Shown here in pieces: positions 45,400 through 54,444 of a DNA stretch of 64,000 bases. The translations under genes were made by a program, and so were the position numbers. The notes under the pieces were generated by a model that searched no databases, had not been told where the DNA came from, and was given only the letters and a program-made list of their open reading frames with translations. The stretch covers positions 1 through 64,000 of the forward strand of contig CAIMFV010000046.1 in the NCBI GenBank assembly GCA_903840435.1. The letters are read 5' to 3'. The stretch is from an uncultured Caulobacterales bacterium. Its GTDB lineage: Bacteria; Pseudomonadota; Alphaproteobacteria; Caulobacterales; Caulobacteraceae. Each line of letters begins with the position of its first letter. Position 1 is the stretch's first letter.

Positions 45400-46171
45400 T
45401 GAGATTAAATTCAATCCGGCCACCGGCTTTAAAATGTCCGGAGGCGATGAAGATATTGAGAAGCGCATCGCGGCGCACTGCGAAACCTTCAACATGTCGC
45501 CGCTTGATGCTGTCCGCCACTTTGCCGTCCTGGCGAGGCGTCAGAACCTTAAACGGTTCCTGGCCCAGACCGAACTGTTCAAAAAAACCTTGGGCCTTCC
45601 CGGAGACATTGCCGAACTCGGGGTCTATCGCGGCCTTGGCCTGATGACCTGGGCCAACCTCTTAGAGGCCTATTGCATCGGCGACCGGACAAAGATGGTC
45701 TTTGGCTTTGACAATTGGGCTGGCTTCTCAGGTTTCTCCCCGCAAGACGGCGCGGAAAAGGAAAATACGGGGAAAACTGTCGGCGGCTACAATCCAAAGG
45801 ACTTCAAGGCCGAGTTAGAAAGCGCCATCAAGATTTTTGACGCCGACCGCTTCATTCCGCACAAACCCCGCATCAAACTGGTCGAGGGCAATATTGAGGA
45901 AACCGTCTGGACCTTTTTGCAGGAAAATCCAGGCGTCCGTTTCTCTCTCGTACATTTTGATTGTGATCTCTATGCGCCGACAAAAGCGGCCCTTGAGGCC
46001 TTCTGGCCGCGCATTGTTCGCGGCGGCGTGGTGATTTTCGACGAATACGCCATCCATGACTGGTCCGGCGAAACCGCTGCGGTCGATGAATTTATCGCTG
46101 ACAAGCCAGAGGTTCAGTTGCAGACCTTTGACTGGACAAATGCCCCTGCCGCTTGGTGCATAAAGCCTTAG
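45392..46171 (+). CDS. TylF/MycF-family O-methyltransferase
   Basis: 259 residues from ATG 45392, overlapping the PhyH gene. The family pattern is clear: DIAELGVYRGLGLMTWANLL (SAM loop), VFGFDNWAGF, and the metal-site cluster VHFDCDLYAPTKAALEAFWPRIVRGGVVIFDEYAIHDW. Macrocin O-methyltransferases need Mg2+ and methylate sugar hydroxyls. Here it likely methylates a sugar of the surface glycan. This is one of four methyltransferases in the locus. Confidence 0.92.
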   Translation: MSDEIKFNPATGFKMSGGDEDIEKRIAAHCETFNMSPLDAVRHFAVLARRQNLKRFLAQTELFKKTLGLPGDIAELGVYRGLGLMTWANLLEAYCIGDRTKMVFGFDNWAGFSGFSPQDGAEKENTGKTVGGYNPKDFKAELESAIKIFDADRFIPHKPRIKLVEGNIEETVWTFLQENPGVRFSLVHFDCDLYAPTKAALEAFWPRIVRGGVVIFDEYAIHDWSGETAAVDEFIADKPEVQLQTFDWTNAPAAWCIKP

Positions 46172-46280
46172 GCCACCCTAGACGCCCGCCTCTGGTTTTG
46201 ACGCGAATGTGGAGGCGGGAAACCGCCCGCGATCATTAGCCAAAATTGCCTTCTGGCGGCAGTTTTCAGTGGAAACGAAC

Positions 46281-46292
46281 ACTTACGTAAGT
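46281..46292. promoter_or_regulatory. 12-bp perfect palindrome upstream of the radical SAM gene
   Basis: ACTTACGTAAGT is a perfect palindrome about 43 bases before the start codon at 46335, in a locally AT-rich gap of 163 bases. Possible operator; no known consensus was recognised. Confidence 0.3.
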
Positions 46293-46334
46293 TACGATTA
46301 CATCTTGATTGCGGATTCGGACTAGGGGCGGAAT

Positions 46335-48395
46335 ATGAGAATTCTTGTCGTCGCGCCGAAATACACTGCGAAGAGCGGGGAGTTTTATCAATTCCCGCTA
46401 GGACTTGGATATATTATCTCCGCATTGAGAACGGCGGGTTTTGAAGTCCACACGCTGAACTGTAACGACTCAGCCGAGGCACCCGGCCAGCAAGTCGTCC
46501 GCGCGGTAAGCGAGATCAATCCCGCCATCTGCGCAACGGGCGGTCTCTCCCCTTTCCTTCCTGAGATCCAAAAAATATTCCGCGCCGCGCGGTTGGCTAA
46601 ACCGGGCATCTTTAACATCGCTGGCGGTGGGGTGCTGAGCAGCGACCCAGAAGCGGGTCCGAAGGTCATGGACATCGACGCAGGCGTGATCGGCGAGGGT
46701 GAGGAAACCATCGTCGCCCTAGCGCGAGCGGTCCAATTGGGCGAGGACCTGAATACGGTTTCCGGTATCGTCTTCCGTGCTGAAGACGGACGCATTATTC
46801 GCACGCGCTCGCGCCCCTCAATCGTCGATCTGGGCGCGGTCGCCTGGCCCGACTACAAGGCCTTGGGCTTTGACAAGATGCTCAACCGGCAATTGCCGAG
46901 CGACAACTATTTCTATCAGGACCATGACCGCCCACGTGCGATCGACATGATCACCAGCCGGTCCTGTCCCTATCGATGCACTTTCTGCTTCCACCCGACG
47001 GGGAAGGTCTATCGCGAACGCCCTCTCGATGACTTCTTCCGGGAACTGGATTCGGTGGTGTCGGAATTCGACATTCAAATGGTCGCCCTGGTTGACGAGC
47101 TCTTCTCCCTGAAGCGTGCGCGCTTGATGGAGTTCTGCGATCGGATCGCCCCCTATAAGCTTAAATGGGTTGTGCAACTGCACGTCAATTGCGCCGATGA
47201 CACGACGCTGCGGCGCATGAAGGAGACAGGCGCCACCTATATCAGCTATGGGGTGGAGAGCATGAGCCCGCCGGTTCTGCTCAGCATGCAGAAGAAGTCG
47301 AAGAAGGAGCGTATCCACTCCGTCTTGAACAATACTTTTGATCATCAAATCGGCATTCAAGGCAACATCATCTTTGGCGACTCCGCCGAGTCCTTAGCGA
47401 CTGCGAATGAGTCCATGGATTGGTGGGCGAACAACAAACACTTGATGATTTATGTCAATCGATTGGCCGTCTATCCTGGAAGCCCGGACTATATCCAGGC
47501 TGTTCGGGATGGCCTGATCACCGACCGCCTAGCCTTCATCGAAGATCAGGGTGCGGTGAACCTGAATATCAGCCAAATGAACGATGACGACCTTGATGGG
47601 CTGATGCATAAGGTGCAGTTGGCACACCGCACGCTCCTGTCGCTGGCACCGCTCCGGCGCTTTGAGGCGCAGGCGGTCAGTGAGGTCGATCGCGATAATC
47701 TGCACACCATTGCTTGGGACTGCCCAAGGTGTGAGCATCAAAACGAACTGAAGAACTTCCAGGTTCATCCCTTACAGGACTACTATTCCATGCGGATGAC
47801 CTGCCGCGCTTGTCACGCGCGGTTTGATATTCGCAATCCCAATCAGCACCCCTTCGAAGGACGCCCTTCGAGCGCCGAGGACGCCGCCGTTTTCGCTCAG
47901 GCGCAAGAGGCTTTGGCGGCTGGTCGGAAGGATGAAGCTGTTGCCATCCTTGAGGACCTCACGACCCGGCGAGTCTGGCACTATCCTGGGCACCTTCTCC
48001 TCAGCCAAATTGCCAAAGAGAGCGGCGACGCCTTGTGGGCGATGAAGCACATCAAAAATGCGCTATTCCGCTACCCCTTCGAACCCGCCCTGCACGTCGC
48101 CTTCGCCGACCAGATGATGAACGAAGGCGCGCTTGGTATGGCGAAACTACATTATGATCAGGCCTTGGTTCTGGACCCCAACCATCCGGGCGTGCAGGAA
48201 AAGCTGGCAGACCTTGCCTCGTCCAAATGGACGGATGAACAGCGGCGCACCTATTTCGTCTCCTATTCGGAGAAGTCGGCGCCCGTTCGGCTGGGCGAAA
48301 GCTCCGAGGTCAAGGGCCTGCGGCGCAACGAAATTGAATTCCCCGACATTGCCGAGCTGGAATTGAAGAGCAAGGAACTGATGGCTTTGAGCTGA
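46335..48395 (+). CDS. B12-binding-domain radical SAM protein with zinc ribbon and TPR tail
   Basis: 686 residues. Residues 1-150 resemble the cobalamin-binding Rossmann domain of class B radical SAM enzymes (ILVVAPKY, LGLGYIISALRTAGFEV, IAGGGVLSSDPE, VIGEGEETIVALARA). The [4Fe-4S] motif is SCPYRCTFC (Cys211, Cys215, Cys218), followed by ISYGVESMSP. Around residues 460-495 there is a CPRC...CRAC zinc ribbon, then TPR-like helices (AQEALAAGRKDEAVAILEDL, PFEPALHVAFADQMMNEGALGMAKLHYDQALVLDPNHPGVQEKLADL). B12-radical SAM enzymes often methylate unreactive carbons. Last gene of the plus arm. Confidence 0.88.
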   Translation: MRILVVAPKYTAKSGEFYQFPLGLGYIISALRTAGFEVHTLNCNDSAEAPGQQVVRAVSEINPAICATGGLSPFLPEIQKIFRAARLAKPGIFNIAGGGVLSSDPEAGPKVMDIDAGVIGEGEETIVALARAVQLGEDLNTVSGIVFRAEDGRIIRTRSRPSIVDLGAVAWPDYKALGFDKMLNRQLPSDNYFYQDHDRPRAIDMITSRSCPYRCTFCFHPTGKVYRERPLDDFFRELDSVVSEFDIQMVALVDELFSLKRARLMEFCDRIAPYKLKWVVQLHVNCADDTTLRRMKETGATYISYGVESMSPPVLLSMQKKSKKERIHSVLNNTFDHQIGIQGNIIFGDSAESLATANESMDWWANNKHLMIYVNRLAVYPGSPDYIQAVRDGLITDRLAFIEDQGAVNLNISQMNDDDLDGLMHKVQLAHRTLLSLAPLRRFEAQAVSEVDRDNLHTIAWDCPRCEHQNELKNFQVHPLQDYYSMRMTCRACHARFDIRNPNQHPFEGRPSSAEDAAVFAQAQEALAAGRKDEAVAILEDLTTRRVWHYPGHLLLSQIAKESGDALWAMKHIKNALFRYPFEPALHVAFADQMMNEGALGMAKLHYDQALVLDPNHPGVQEKLADLASSKWTDEQRRTYFVSYSEKSAPVRLGESSEVKGLRRNEIEFPDIAELELKSKELMALS

Positions 48396-48509
48396 CGCCT
48401 GAGTGCGGCAGAGCCAAGACCAACGTCGTTTCCGGCGCGGTGTTTCCAAACCGCGTGGCTTAGTCCCCCAAGCTGCCGACGGGAGCCTATGTCTAAGCTC
48501 GACGCGACA

Positions 48510-50258
48510 TCACTCAGTCGGCGTGAAATCGTCAAGGCAGGCGGCCAGGGGCCCAATATTTTCGTCCATGAAGAAACGGGCGCGCGCGGCATAGGACCGT
48601 GCACGCACGGCCTGCCAATCAATCCCGTCCAAAGAAACCCTGCCCTCGGCCAAGTCACCGTCTTCTGTCAGCACGACATCAAAGGTGGAGCCTAGCGCTG
48701 CAATGCGGGCGACATAACTGTTCTGGTAGGTAAATATTGGCAGTCCTGCCGCGCCGTAATAGAGCGGTGCCGTTCCGCAACAACTGGCATTGAACATGCG
48801 GGCCAGCTCTTTGGCAAAGGGGGCTGAAAAATGCACATCCAGCCCGGCCATGACGCGGGTCTGTACGACAAACCATCCGGCATCGTACTGGCTGATCTCT
48901 GCGACCAGATCCGCCTGTTTCAAAATCGGCTCATGCAGATGGAACAACCCGGGAAAATCCCGCGCCGCTTCCTCGTTAAACGCCACAGCCTCTGGGACAT
49001 TCGAATAATAATGGATGTGCAAGCCTTGCGCTAAAAGGCTGCGCACCGCCTTTCGCGTCGCCCGACTTGGATCATTATATTCGCCCAAAAAGCCGGTAAT
49101 CATGACGATGCGGAAGGGTCCGGGCTTTGGCCTTTCCAAGGCAGGCGCACGCGGCGGAAAGCGCAGCAACGAAACGACCCGGGTCTTTTTATCGATATAG
49201 CGGTCGAACACATCAAATGGATCGGAATTTACAAGAATTCCATCCGCCGCTTCGAGCATCGAATGGTAGAGTTTTAAGGCTTTTGCTTCGGTTTCAAAAC
49301 CACTCAGACAGACATTATAGATGTCATAGAGCTGAACGATACTCTTTGCAGAAATTATCCGCATGAGCGCTTGGGTGTACGAAAAAAGCGGCAGGCAGTC
49401 ATTCAGGTCCATATTGGACGAGAAAATGCGCTGATAATTGACGATAACGGGCGCGCGCCTATTCTTGGTTACGACCTCCATCATTTCCGAAAAGGTGAGA
49501 TGGAAATAGCTGAGCCCTTCCAATTCAGGAACCGGCGCCTTTTCAAACGACGCCACCTCAAGATGCCCATGGCGAATAGCGAACAGCACGTCAAAGCCCG
49601 CCTGGGCCAAGGCGTAGTAGGTTGAGATCAAGGTGACGTCCATAAAGGTCGACAGAATGACCACCGGTCGCTTGGCTGCGGCAATAGCGGCGAGCAATTC
49701 GGCCGCATCCCGCTTTGGCGCGAGCTTTTGCAATCGGCTTTCGCTCTGTAACCGGAGCTCCCAAAGGCCAATCGTCCGATCTCGGGGCAAAAGACTGCGG
49801 AAATACCGCGAATAGCGCGATCGGATGGTGCCAAGCAGATAGGCGTCAAAACCCAAAGGATCGGCCAAGGCCTCAGAGAGCGGCACGCAAACCCGACCAC
49901 AGATGACTTCGCCCGCTCGGAAATTATCGGCAATCACCAAATCGGGAAAATCCTCGGCGAGAATTTCCAACGCCCGTTCCAGGTATACCGGCGCCGGACT
50001 AACCAAAACCCGCCGCACAGGTTCGCCAATAATTTCGGAAAAGACTTCGGGAAGTTGGGTTTTAAGCGCTTCGAACAGCGCCGTCAGTCCTGTTGTGGTT
50101 TCGGCGGTTTGTTCGACTTCGCTGACAAAGCTTTTCGCAGACTGCGCGGCTAAGTCTTTTGCATAGCCAATGCCTTCCAGTGCATCAGCGACGTAACCAA
50201 CAAACTCGCCCGCGTGTCCAGACTGACAGATCACGCCCCAGTTGCCCCCAATAGCCAA
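48510..50258 (-). CDS. Putative GT-B glycosyltransferase, last gene of the minus arm
   Basis: 582 residues from TTG 50258; an in-frame stop lies just upstream, so a better start is not available. Two Rossmann-like halves are visible: VVILSTFMDVTLISTYYALAQAGFDVLFAIRHG and FRIVMITGFLGEYNDPSRATRKAVRSLLAQG with LHIHYYSNVPEAVAF, then YYGAAGLPIFTYQNSYVARIAALGSTFDVVL, similar to the donor end of GT4-type enzymes. The N-terminal 180 residues are unlike known families. The 102-base gap before it is the longest in the arm. Function inferred from fold and context only. Confidence 0.6.
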   Translation of the reverse strand: MAIGGNWGVICQSGHAGEFVGYVADALEGIGYAKDLAAQSAKSFVSEVEQTAETTTGLTALFEALKTQLPEVFSEIIGEPVRRVLVSPAPVYLERALEILAEDFPDLVIADNFRAGEVICGRVCVPLSEALADPLGFDAYLLGTIRSRYSRYFRSLLPRDRTIGLWELRLQSESRLQKLAPKRDAAELLAAIAAAKRPVVILSTFMDVTLISTYYALAQAGFDVLFAIRHGHLEVASFEKAPVPELEGLSYFHLTFSEMMEVVTKNRRAPVIVNYQRIFSSNMDLNDCLPLFSYTQALMRIISAKSIVQLYDIYNVCLSGFETEAKALKLYHSMLEAADGILVNSDPFDVFDRYIDKKTRVVSLLRFPPRAPALERPKPGPFRIVMITGFLGEYNDPSRATRKAVRSLLAQGLHIHYYSNVPEAVAFNEEAARDFPGLFHLHEPILKQADLVAEISQYDAGWFVVQTRVMAGLDVHFSAPFAKELARMFNASCCGTAPLYYGAAGLPIFTYQNSYVARIAALGSTFDVVLTEDGDLAEGRVSLDGIDWQAVRARSYAARARFFMDENIGPLAACLDDFTPTE

Positions 50259-50360
50259 CGACTCTCTCAGTTTATAAGATCACCCCGCATTTTCCACAGG
50301 AAAGCCAGCGGAAACTCCGTGTTTTCATTTGAAAATTGGCCTTGGCGACCTGAGCGGGCC

Positions 50361-51482
50361 TTAAATAAAATTCAAGTGCTGCGGCGGGTTGATCGAACCG
50401 GGCTGGATGTCCGACCGCCCTTTGACGAACCGGTCGAGCGAGGTATTGACGCCGTGCTGCAAGCAAAGCGCGCCACACATGGTCTGGGCATTGAAAGCGT
50501 CCGAGGCGAGCAGGTTCATCACCTCCCAATACCCATCACTCGCCCAGATGTCGCGAAAGCGGGTATCGACGATATTGCCAATATGGAATTTCTTATAGCG
50601 CTCATTGAACAGCATGCCGCACGGGGCGACGAGGCCAGAACCAGAAATCTGCAACATGAAGGGCGCGCCGTAACAGCGCTGATAATCGCGCTTCGCGCCA
50701 GCATCAATCTTGGACCACTTGATCGCCACCCGATAGGATTCATCGCTGAGCGCCTCGGCCTCGCGCAGCGTCTCGTAGAGCGCCGCATAGGCACCGTAAT
50801 CCACGCCTAAATCGCCATCCTCATTATCGGAGCAGTGCTTGATCACCAGATAGTCAGGCCGAATCTCCTTGCCCAACCTCGCCAGAGGCAGGATCTGGTC
50901 TTGATATTCGGGCATGAGCACCATCTGCATGCCGATAGTCACATCAAGATTGTCGCGCTTTTTAACCTCGACCATGTCGCGGATGTTCTGAATGACACGA
51001 TCAAAATAGCTTTCTTTCACCCCCATGATCTCGGCATATCGGGCGCGCTCACCGGCCGAGATATTGACCCGAAGATAGGTGAGATGCGGCAAGACTTCTT
51101 CCAGCTTGCGGCGGGTCAGGACAAAACCGTTGGTACCGCATGCCATCGACAGGCCAAGCGAATGACCATAGCGCACCGCGTCGATGAAAACGGGCGAAAT
51201 GGTGCTTTCGCCGTCGGAGACAAAACTGACGCCCTTGACGCCGATCTCGACACAGTCCTCCAGAAACTCAAAAATCACCTTCTTGGTGATCTGCTTGCGG
51301 TCATTTTCTTGCAGCATGGCGTAGCAGAAATGGCAGGCATAGTTGCAGGCCCGGGTCAGCGCCATGTCGATGGTAATCGGTGCGATCCGCTCACCGCGCA
51401 TCCACTGATCCACGCGGTCCCGATGCCAACCGATCTTGGTGCCATCGAGGATCAGGTCCGTATGGTCGGTCATTCCGGTCAT
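50361..51482 (-). CDS. Radical SAM protein with SPASM/twitch-like C-terminus
   Basis: 373 residues from ATG 51482 (AGGA six bases ahead). The cluster motif is RACNYACHFCYA (Cys46, Cys50, Cys53). FVSDGEST and MACGTNGFVL follow the TIM-barrel pattern. The C-terminal part has Cys groups in RCYGAPF, APCGMLF and MCGALC, fitting auxiliary Fe-S binding as in SPASM/twitch enzymes. Seven bases after the PhyH gene, in the same operon. Substrate unknown; in this context it may dehydrogenate, epimerise or rearrange a sugar. Confidence 0.88.
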   Translation of the reverse strand: MTGMTDHTDLILDGTKIGWHRDRVDQWMRGERIAPITIDMALTRACNYACHFCYAMLQENDRKQITKKVIFEFLEDCVEIGVKGVSFVSDGESTISPVFIDAVRYGHSLGLSMACGTNGFVLTRRKLEEVLPHLTYLRVNISAGERARYAEIMGVKESYFDRVIQNIRDMVEVKKRDNLDVTIGMQMVLMPEYQDQILPLARLGKEIRPDYLVIKHCSDNEDGDLGVDYGAYAALYETLREAEALSDESYRVAIKWSKIDAGAKRDYQRCYGAPFMLQISGSGLVAPCGMLFNERYKKFHIGNIVDTRFRDIWASDGYWEVMNLLASDAFNAQTMCGALCLQHGVNTSLDRFVKGRSDIQPGSINPPQHLNFI

Positions 51483-51489
51483 GGATGTC

Positions 51490-52284
51490 CTACTCGAAAA
51501 CTGGAAAAGCGCCGCCCGAAAGCGGCTCGCCAATGGCGGATTTGATTTGGTGCACGAAGGAAGCAGAATTTCCGGGCCGAGGCGAGTAGATCATGTCTAG
51601 GCTGGCAAAGCGCAAGGACAGAATTCGGCGGGGCTGGTCTGACCGGTTCGGTCCAGACCCGTGTAGCGTCAAGCAGTCAAAGAAAACCACATCACCGAGC
51701 GCGAAGGCTGGCGTCTCGAACTTGGCCCCGAGCTTGGCGGGGTCTTGCGGCGCTTCCCGATCATCGCCTTTGGACCTTTGACCGGTGTGCAAATCAACCG
51801 CACTCGACAGGGGCTTAAGGTGGGAGCCAACCTCGAGCGATAGGCCACCATTGTCTTCCGACATCGGATCAAGCGGCACGAGCGCCGAAACGAGCTTGCC
51901 GCCGGAAAACGGGTAAAAGGCCAAGTCCTGATGCCAGGCCAAGGGCTCACCCAGGCCCGGCGGCTTATCAAAAATCACCGCCTCGATCAGCCGCACCGAA
52001 CCCCCGCACAGCGCCTTAGCCGTCTCCAGCACTGCCGGACTTTGCACAATCGCCAAAAAGGGCGCGCAGTCGTCCAAGAGGGCATAGCGCTTAGCGCCGC
52101 CCTTGACGTGTCGCCACATCACCAGCAACGGCGCCTCTTCCTCAGGCAAGACCGTGCTGGCCTTGGGATAGGCCTCGGTCAGCCAAGATTGGGCCGAAGA
52201 GATGAGGTCAGTGGGCAAAAGGCCACGTCGGACCACAAACCCATCGCGATCAAAGGCAAGACGCCAATCGGGCTGCCCGCTCAT
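51490..52284 (-). CDS. Phytanoyl-CoA dioxygenase-family oxygenase
   Basis: 264 residues with the PhyH pattern: GFVVRRGLLPTD at the N-terminus, iron ligands His118 and Asp120 in AWHQDLAFYPF, NGGLSLEVGSH, a distal His in FFDCLTLHGSGPN and the 2-oxoglutarate Arg in QPRRILSLRF. It overlaps the C-methyltransferase-like gene by four bases (ATGA). This is a second PhyH enzyme, not a close duplicate of the one at 44.6 kb. Confidence 0.9.
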   Translation of the reverse strand: MSGQPDWRLAFDRDGFVVRRGLLPTDLISSAQSWLTEAYPKASTVLPEEEAPLLVMWRHVKGGAKRYALLDDCAPFLAIVQSPAVLETAKALCGGSVRLIEAVIFDKPPGLGEPLAWHQDLAFYPFSGGKLVSALVPLDPMSEDNGGLSLEVGSHLKPLSSAVDLHTGQRSKGDDREAPQDPAKLGAKFETPAFALGDVVFFDCLTLHGSGPNRSDQPRRILSLRFASLDMIYSPRPGNSASFVHQIKSAIGEPLSGGAFPVFE

Positions 52285-53441
52285 CCAACAGCTCCTTCTC
52301 GCCAGCGTGGCGTGGTCACGACGGTGCGCAAGGGCCCCGCCAGCCGTCCGGCGACCGCCAAGCCGATGCTCGGCATCAAGGGCACCAGGATCGACGCCTC
52401 GGCAGGAACCTCACGCGGCGAAAGGATTGGCTTGCCCATATGATGCGCCCCCACCCGAGTTGGGTCCTCGTCGATGAAAAAGTCAAAGGCGCCATCGAGC
52501 GCCGCTCCGGCCATAACGCCGGCAATCGAACTGCCAAAAATGCCCAGCGGCTTCGCATGGGAAACCGATTTCGCGGTTTCGACCACGTCGGCCAGCCAGC
52601 TCAACGCCTCGGTGACCAGATCAAATTCGGCTTGAAAGTCCGGCGGCGCAAGGTGGCGAATTTCAGCCTTTGCCGCCACCAGCGTAATTTCCCGCCGCAC
52701 CACGGAAACGCTTAGCAGGCGCGCCTCCAGACCTGCCGACGCCGCCAGCGCCGCCAATGTGTCTGGCGTAAAGTGGGAACAGTGATCGGCGATGGTCAGA
52801 TCAAAGGCGTTGTCGTGAAAATAGGGCACCTGCACAATAAGAACGCCTCGCTCGGACAGGAGGTCCCGCGCCTTTTTCAGTGTCTCGCGAGGAGAGACAA
52901 TGTGCTCGAGCACGTGGAAGCACGAAATCACGTCAAAGCCAGCCGTGAGGCCCTCGAGAGCCCCGTCGTGGACCCCCACGACGCCGGAGATGGCTTCAAG
53001 GCTCGCACGGTCCTTGATATTGGGATCGTATCCTTCCAGCCGCCAGGACGGCGCTAGAGCATGGACCGACCTTAGGGTCACGCCGACGCCACAGCCGAGA
53101 TCCAAAAACCGCGCTTCACGGGTCTTGTCGAAATGGCCAGCCACCGCCTCCAAAATCGTGGTCGAGCGCGGTTGGCCAAATCCGCTGGAGGGGTCAAAAC
53201 TGTATTGTTCGGCGCCGGTAGCCGACTGGGCGTAGAGTTGATAGCCCGCATAGATCGCGTCGGCTTCTTCGCACCATTCAGGGCTGATGACCTTTTGCAC
53301 CGTCGAGCAGGCCCGACACACCGCCAACCGACCGCCTTGACGCCAGGGGCGACAATCGGACGTCACGCGTTGCTGCGCACCATAGGCCGCGACCTCAACC
53401 AAGGCGTCGGCAGCGCAAACATGGCAGGGTTCAACCGACAT
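52281..53441 (-). CDS. Sugar C-methyltransferase-like SAM enzyme
   Basis: 386 residues from ATG 53441. The N-terminal zinc domain has CHVC (Cys6/Cys9) and CRAC (Cys42/Cys45); the SAM domain shows FLDLGCGVGVTLRSVHAL and ISCFHVLEHIVSPRETLKKARDLL; the C-terminal part (IFGSSIAGVMAGAALDGAFDFFIDEDPTRVGAHHMGKPILSP) matches the C-methyltransferase C-terminal domain of TDP-sugar C-methylases such as TylCIII-like enzymes. These use a His/Tyr pair to methylate the C3 of a 4-keto sugar. It may therefore form a branched sugar. Confidence 0.85.
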   Translation of the reverse strand: MSVEPCHVCAADALVEVAAYGAQQRVTSDCRPWRQGGRLAVCRACSTVQKVISPEWCEEADAIYAGYQLYAQSATGAEQYSFDPSSGFGQPRSTTILEAVAGHFDKTREARFLDLGCGVGVTLRSVHALAPSWRLEGYDPNIKDRASLEAISGVVGVHDGALEGLTAGFDVISCFHVLEHIVSPRETLKKARDLLSERGVLIVQVPYFHDNAFDLTIADHCSHFTPDTLAALAASAGLEARLLSVSVVRREITLVAAKAEIRHLAPPDFQAEFDLVTEALSWLADVVETAKSVSHAKPLGIFGSSIAGVMAGAALDGAFDFFIDEDPTRVGAHHMGKPILSPREVPAEASILVPLMPSIGLAVAGRLAGPLRTVVTTPRWREGAVG

Positions 53442-54444
53442 CTTGGTCTCCGAGGGCGTCAAACCAGGACCGTGTCGCCACGGCGATTGTTTCGGTGGTC
53501 CACAAGGGCGCATCTCGCCAATAGTCAATATTTTCGAGCACCCTGGCCACCCCGTCCTCAAAACTCACCTTTGGCGACCAGCCAAGATCCGCTTGAATAC
53601 GCGATATATCTGCCCAGGTGCAGTCCGGTTCGCCTGGGCGCTTTGGAATGTGCACCACCTCGCCACCGAGAAGCTCGACTAAGCGATTGACGCTTTGCGG
53701 CTGCCCGGCCCCGACATTCCAAATCTTGCCGTCAAGCTCGGTCTCAGCCGCGGCCAGGAAAGCTTCGGCCACATCAGAGGCATAGAGGAAGTCACGGGTC
53801 TGGGTTCCATTTCCCACCACCGTATAGGGCGCGCCAGCCAGTTTCTGCCGCAAAAAGACACCGAACACCGCACCATAGGCACCCGAGGTTCGCGACCGTG
53901 TGCCATAGGCGTTAAAGATGCGAATGGCATTGACCGGCAAGCGATAGACCCTGGCCCAATGAAAGGCGCTCACCTCGCCCAGATATTTTGACAGGGCATA
54001 GGGATATTGCGGATCAACAGGATGATCGACGCGGGTTGGCACCTGAGCGAGGCCGTAACAGGACGACGACGCCGCATAGACGAATTTGTCCACCTGTGCC
54101 GACCGCGCGGCTTCCAGCATGGCAACTGTGCCTTGGACATTGACCGACATATATTCGGCGGGTCGCTCGATGGACGGGACGATGTCGCCAATGCCTGCGA
54201 AATGGACGACATGCTTCGCGCCTGAAAACAGCGCGTCGCAAGGCTGGATGGCACGGATATCGCGTTGATCTAACACCACGTCTGGGTTGCTGGCGTGGTG
54301 CGCCAAATTGGCCTCGCGCCCGCCGGTCAAATTGTCCAGGACGTGAACCCGATACCCCCGTGCGACCAATAGATCGACCATGTGGCTACCAATAAAGCCT
54401 GCCCCGCCCGTGACAACGCAGAGCGGCTTCGTTGCGCGGCTCAT
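53431..54444 (-). CDS. Extended SDR, NAD-dependent epimerase/dehydratase
   Basis: 337 residues. Nucleotide loop VVTGGAGFIGSHMVDLL, catalytic YPYALSKYLGE (Tyr-x-x-x-Lys), AASSSCYGLA and GNGTQTRDFLYASDVAEAFL. Resembles UDP-glucose/GlcNAc 4-epimerases and related enzymes. It overlaps both neighbours (ATGA at 54441-54444), so it is translated with the previous SDR gene. Confidence 0.9.
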   Translation of the reverse strand: MSRATKPLCVVTGGAGFIGSHMVDLLVARGYRVHVLDNLTGGREANLAHHASNPDVVLDQRDIRAIQPCDALFSGAKHVVHFAGIGDIVPSIERPAEYMSVNVQGTVAMLEAARSAQVDKFVYAASSSCYGLAQVPTRVDHPVDPQYPYALSKYLGEVSAFHWARVYRLPVNAIRIFNAYGTRSRTSGAYGAVFGVFLRQKLAGAPYTVVGNGTQTRDFLYASDVAEAFLAAAETELDGKIWNVGAGQPQSVNRLVELLGGEVVHIPKRPGEPDCTWADISRIQADLGWSPKVSFEDGVARVLENIDYWRDAPLWTTETIAVATRSWFDALGDQDVG

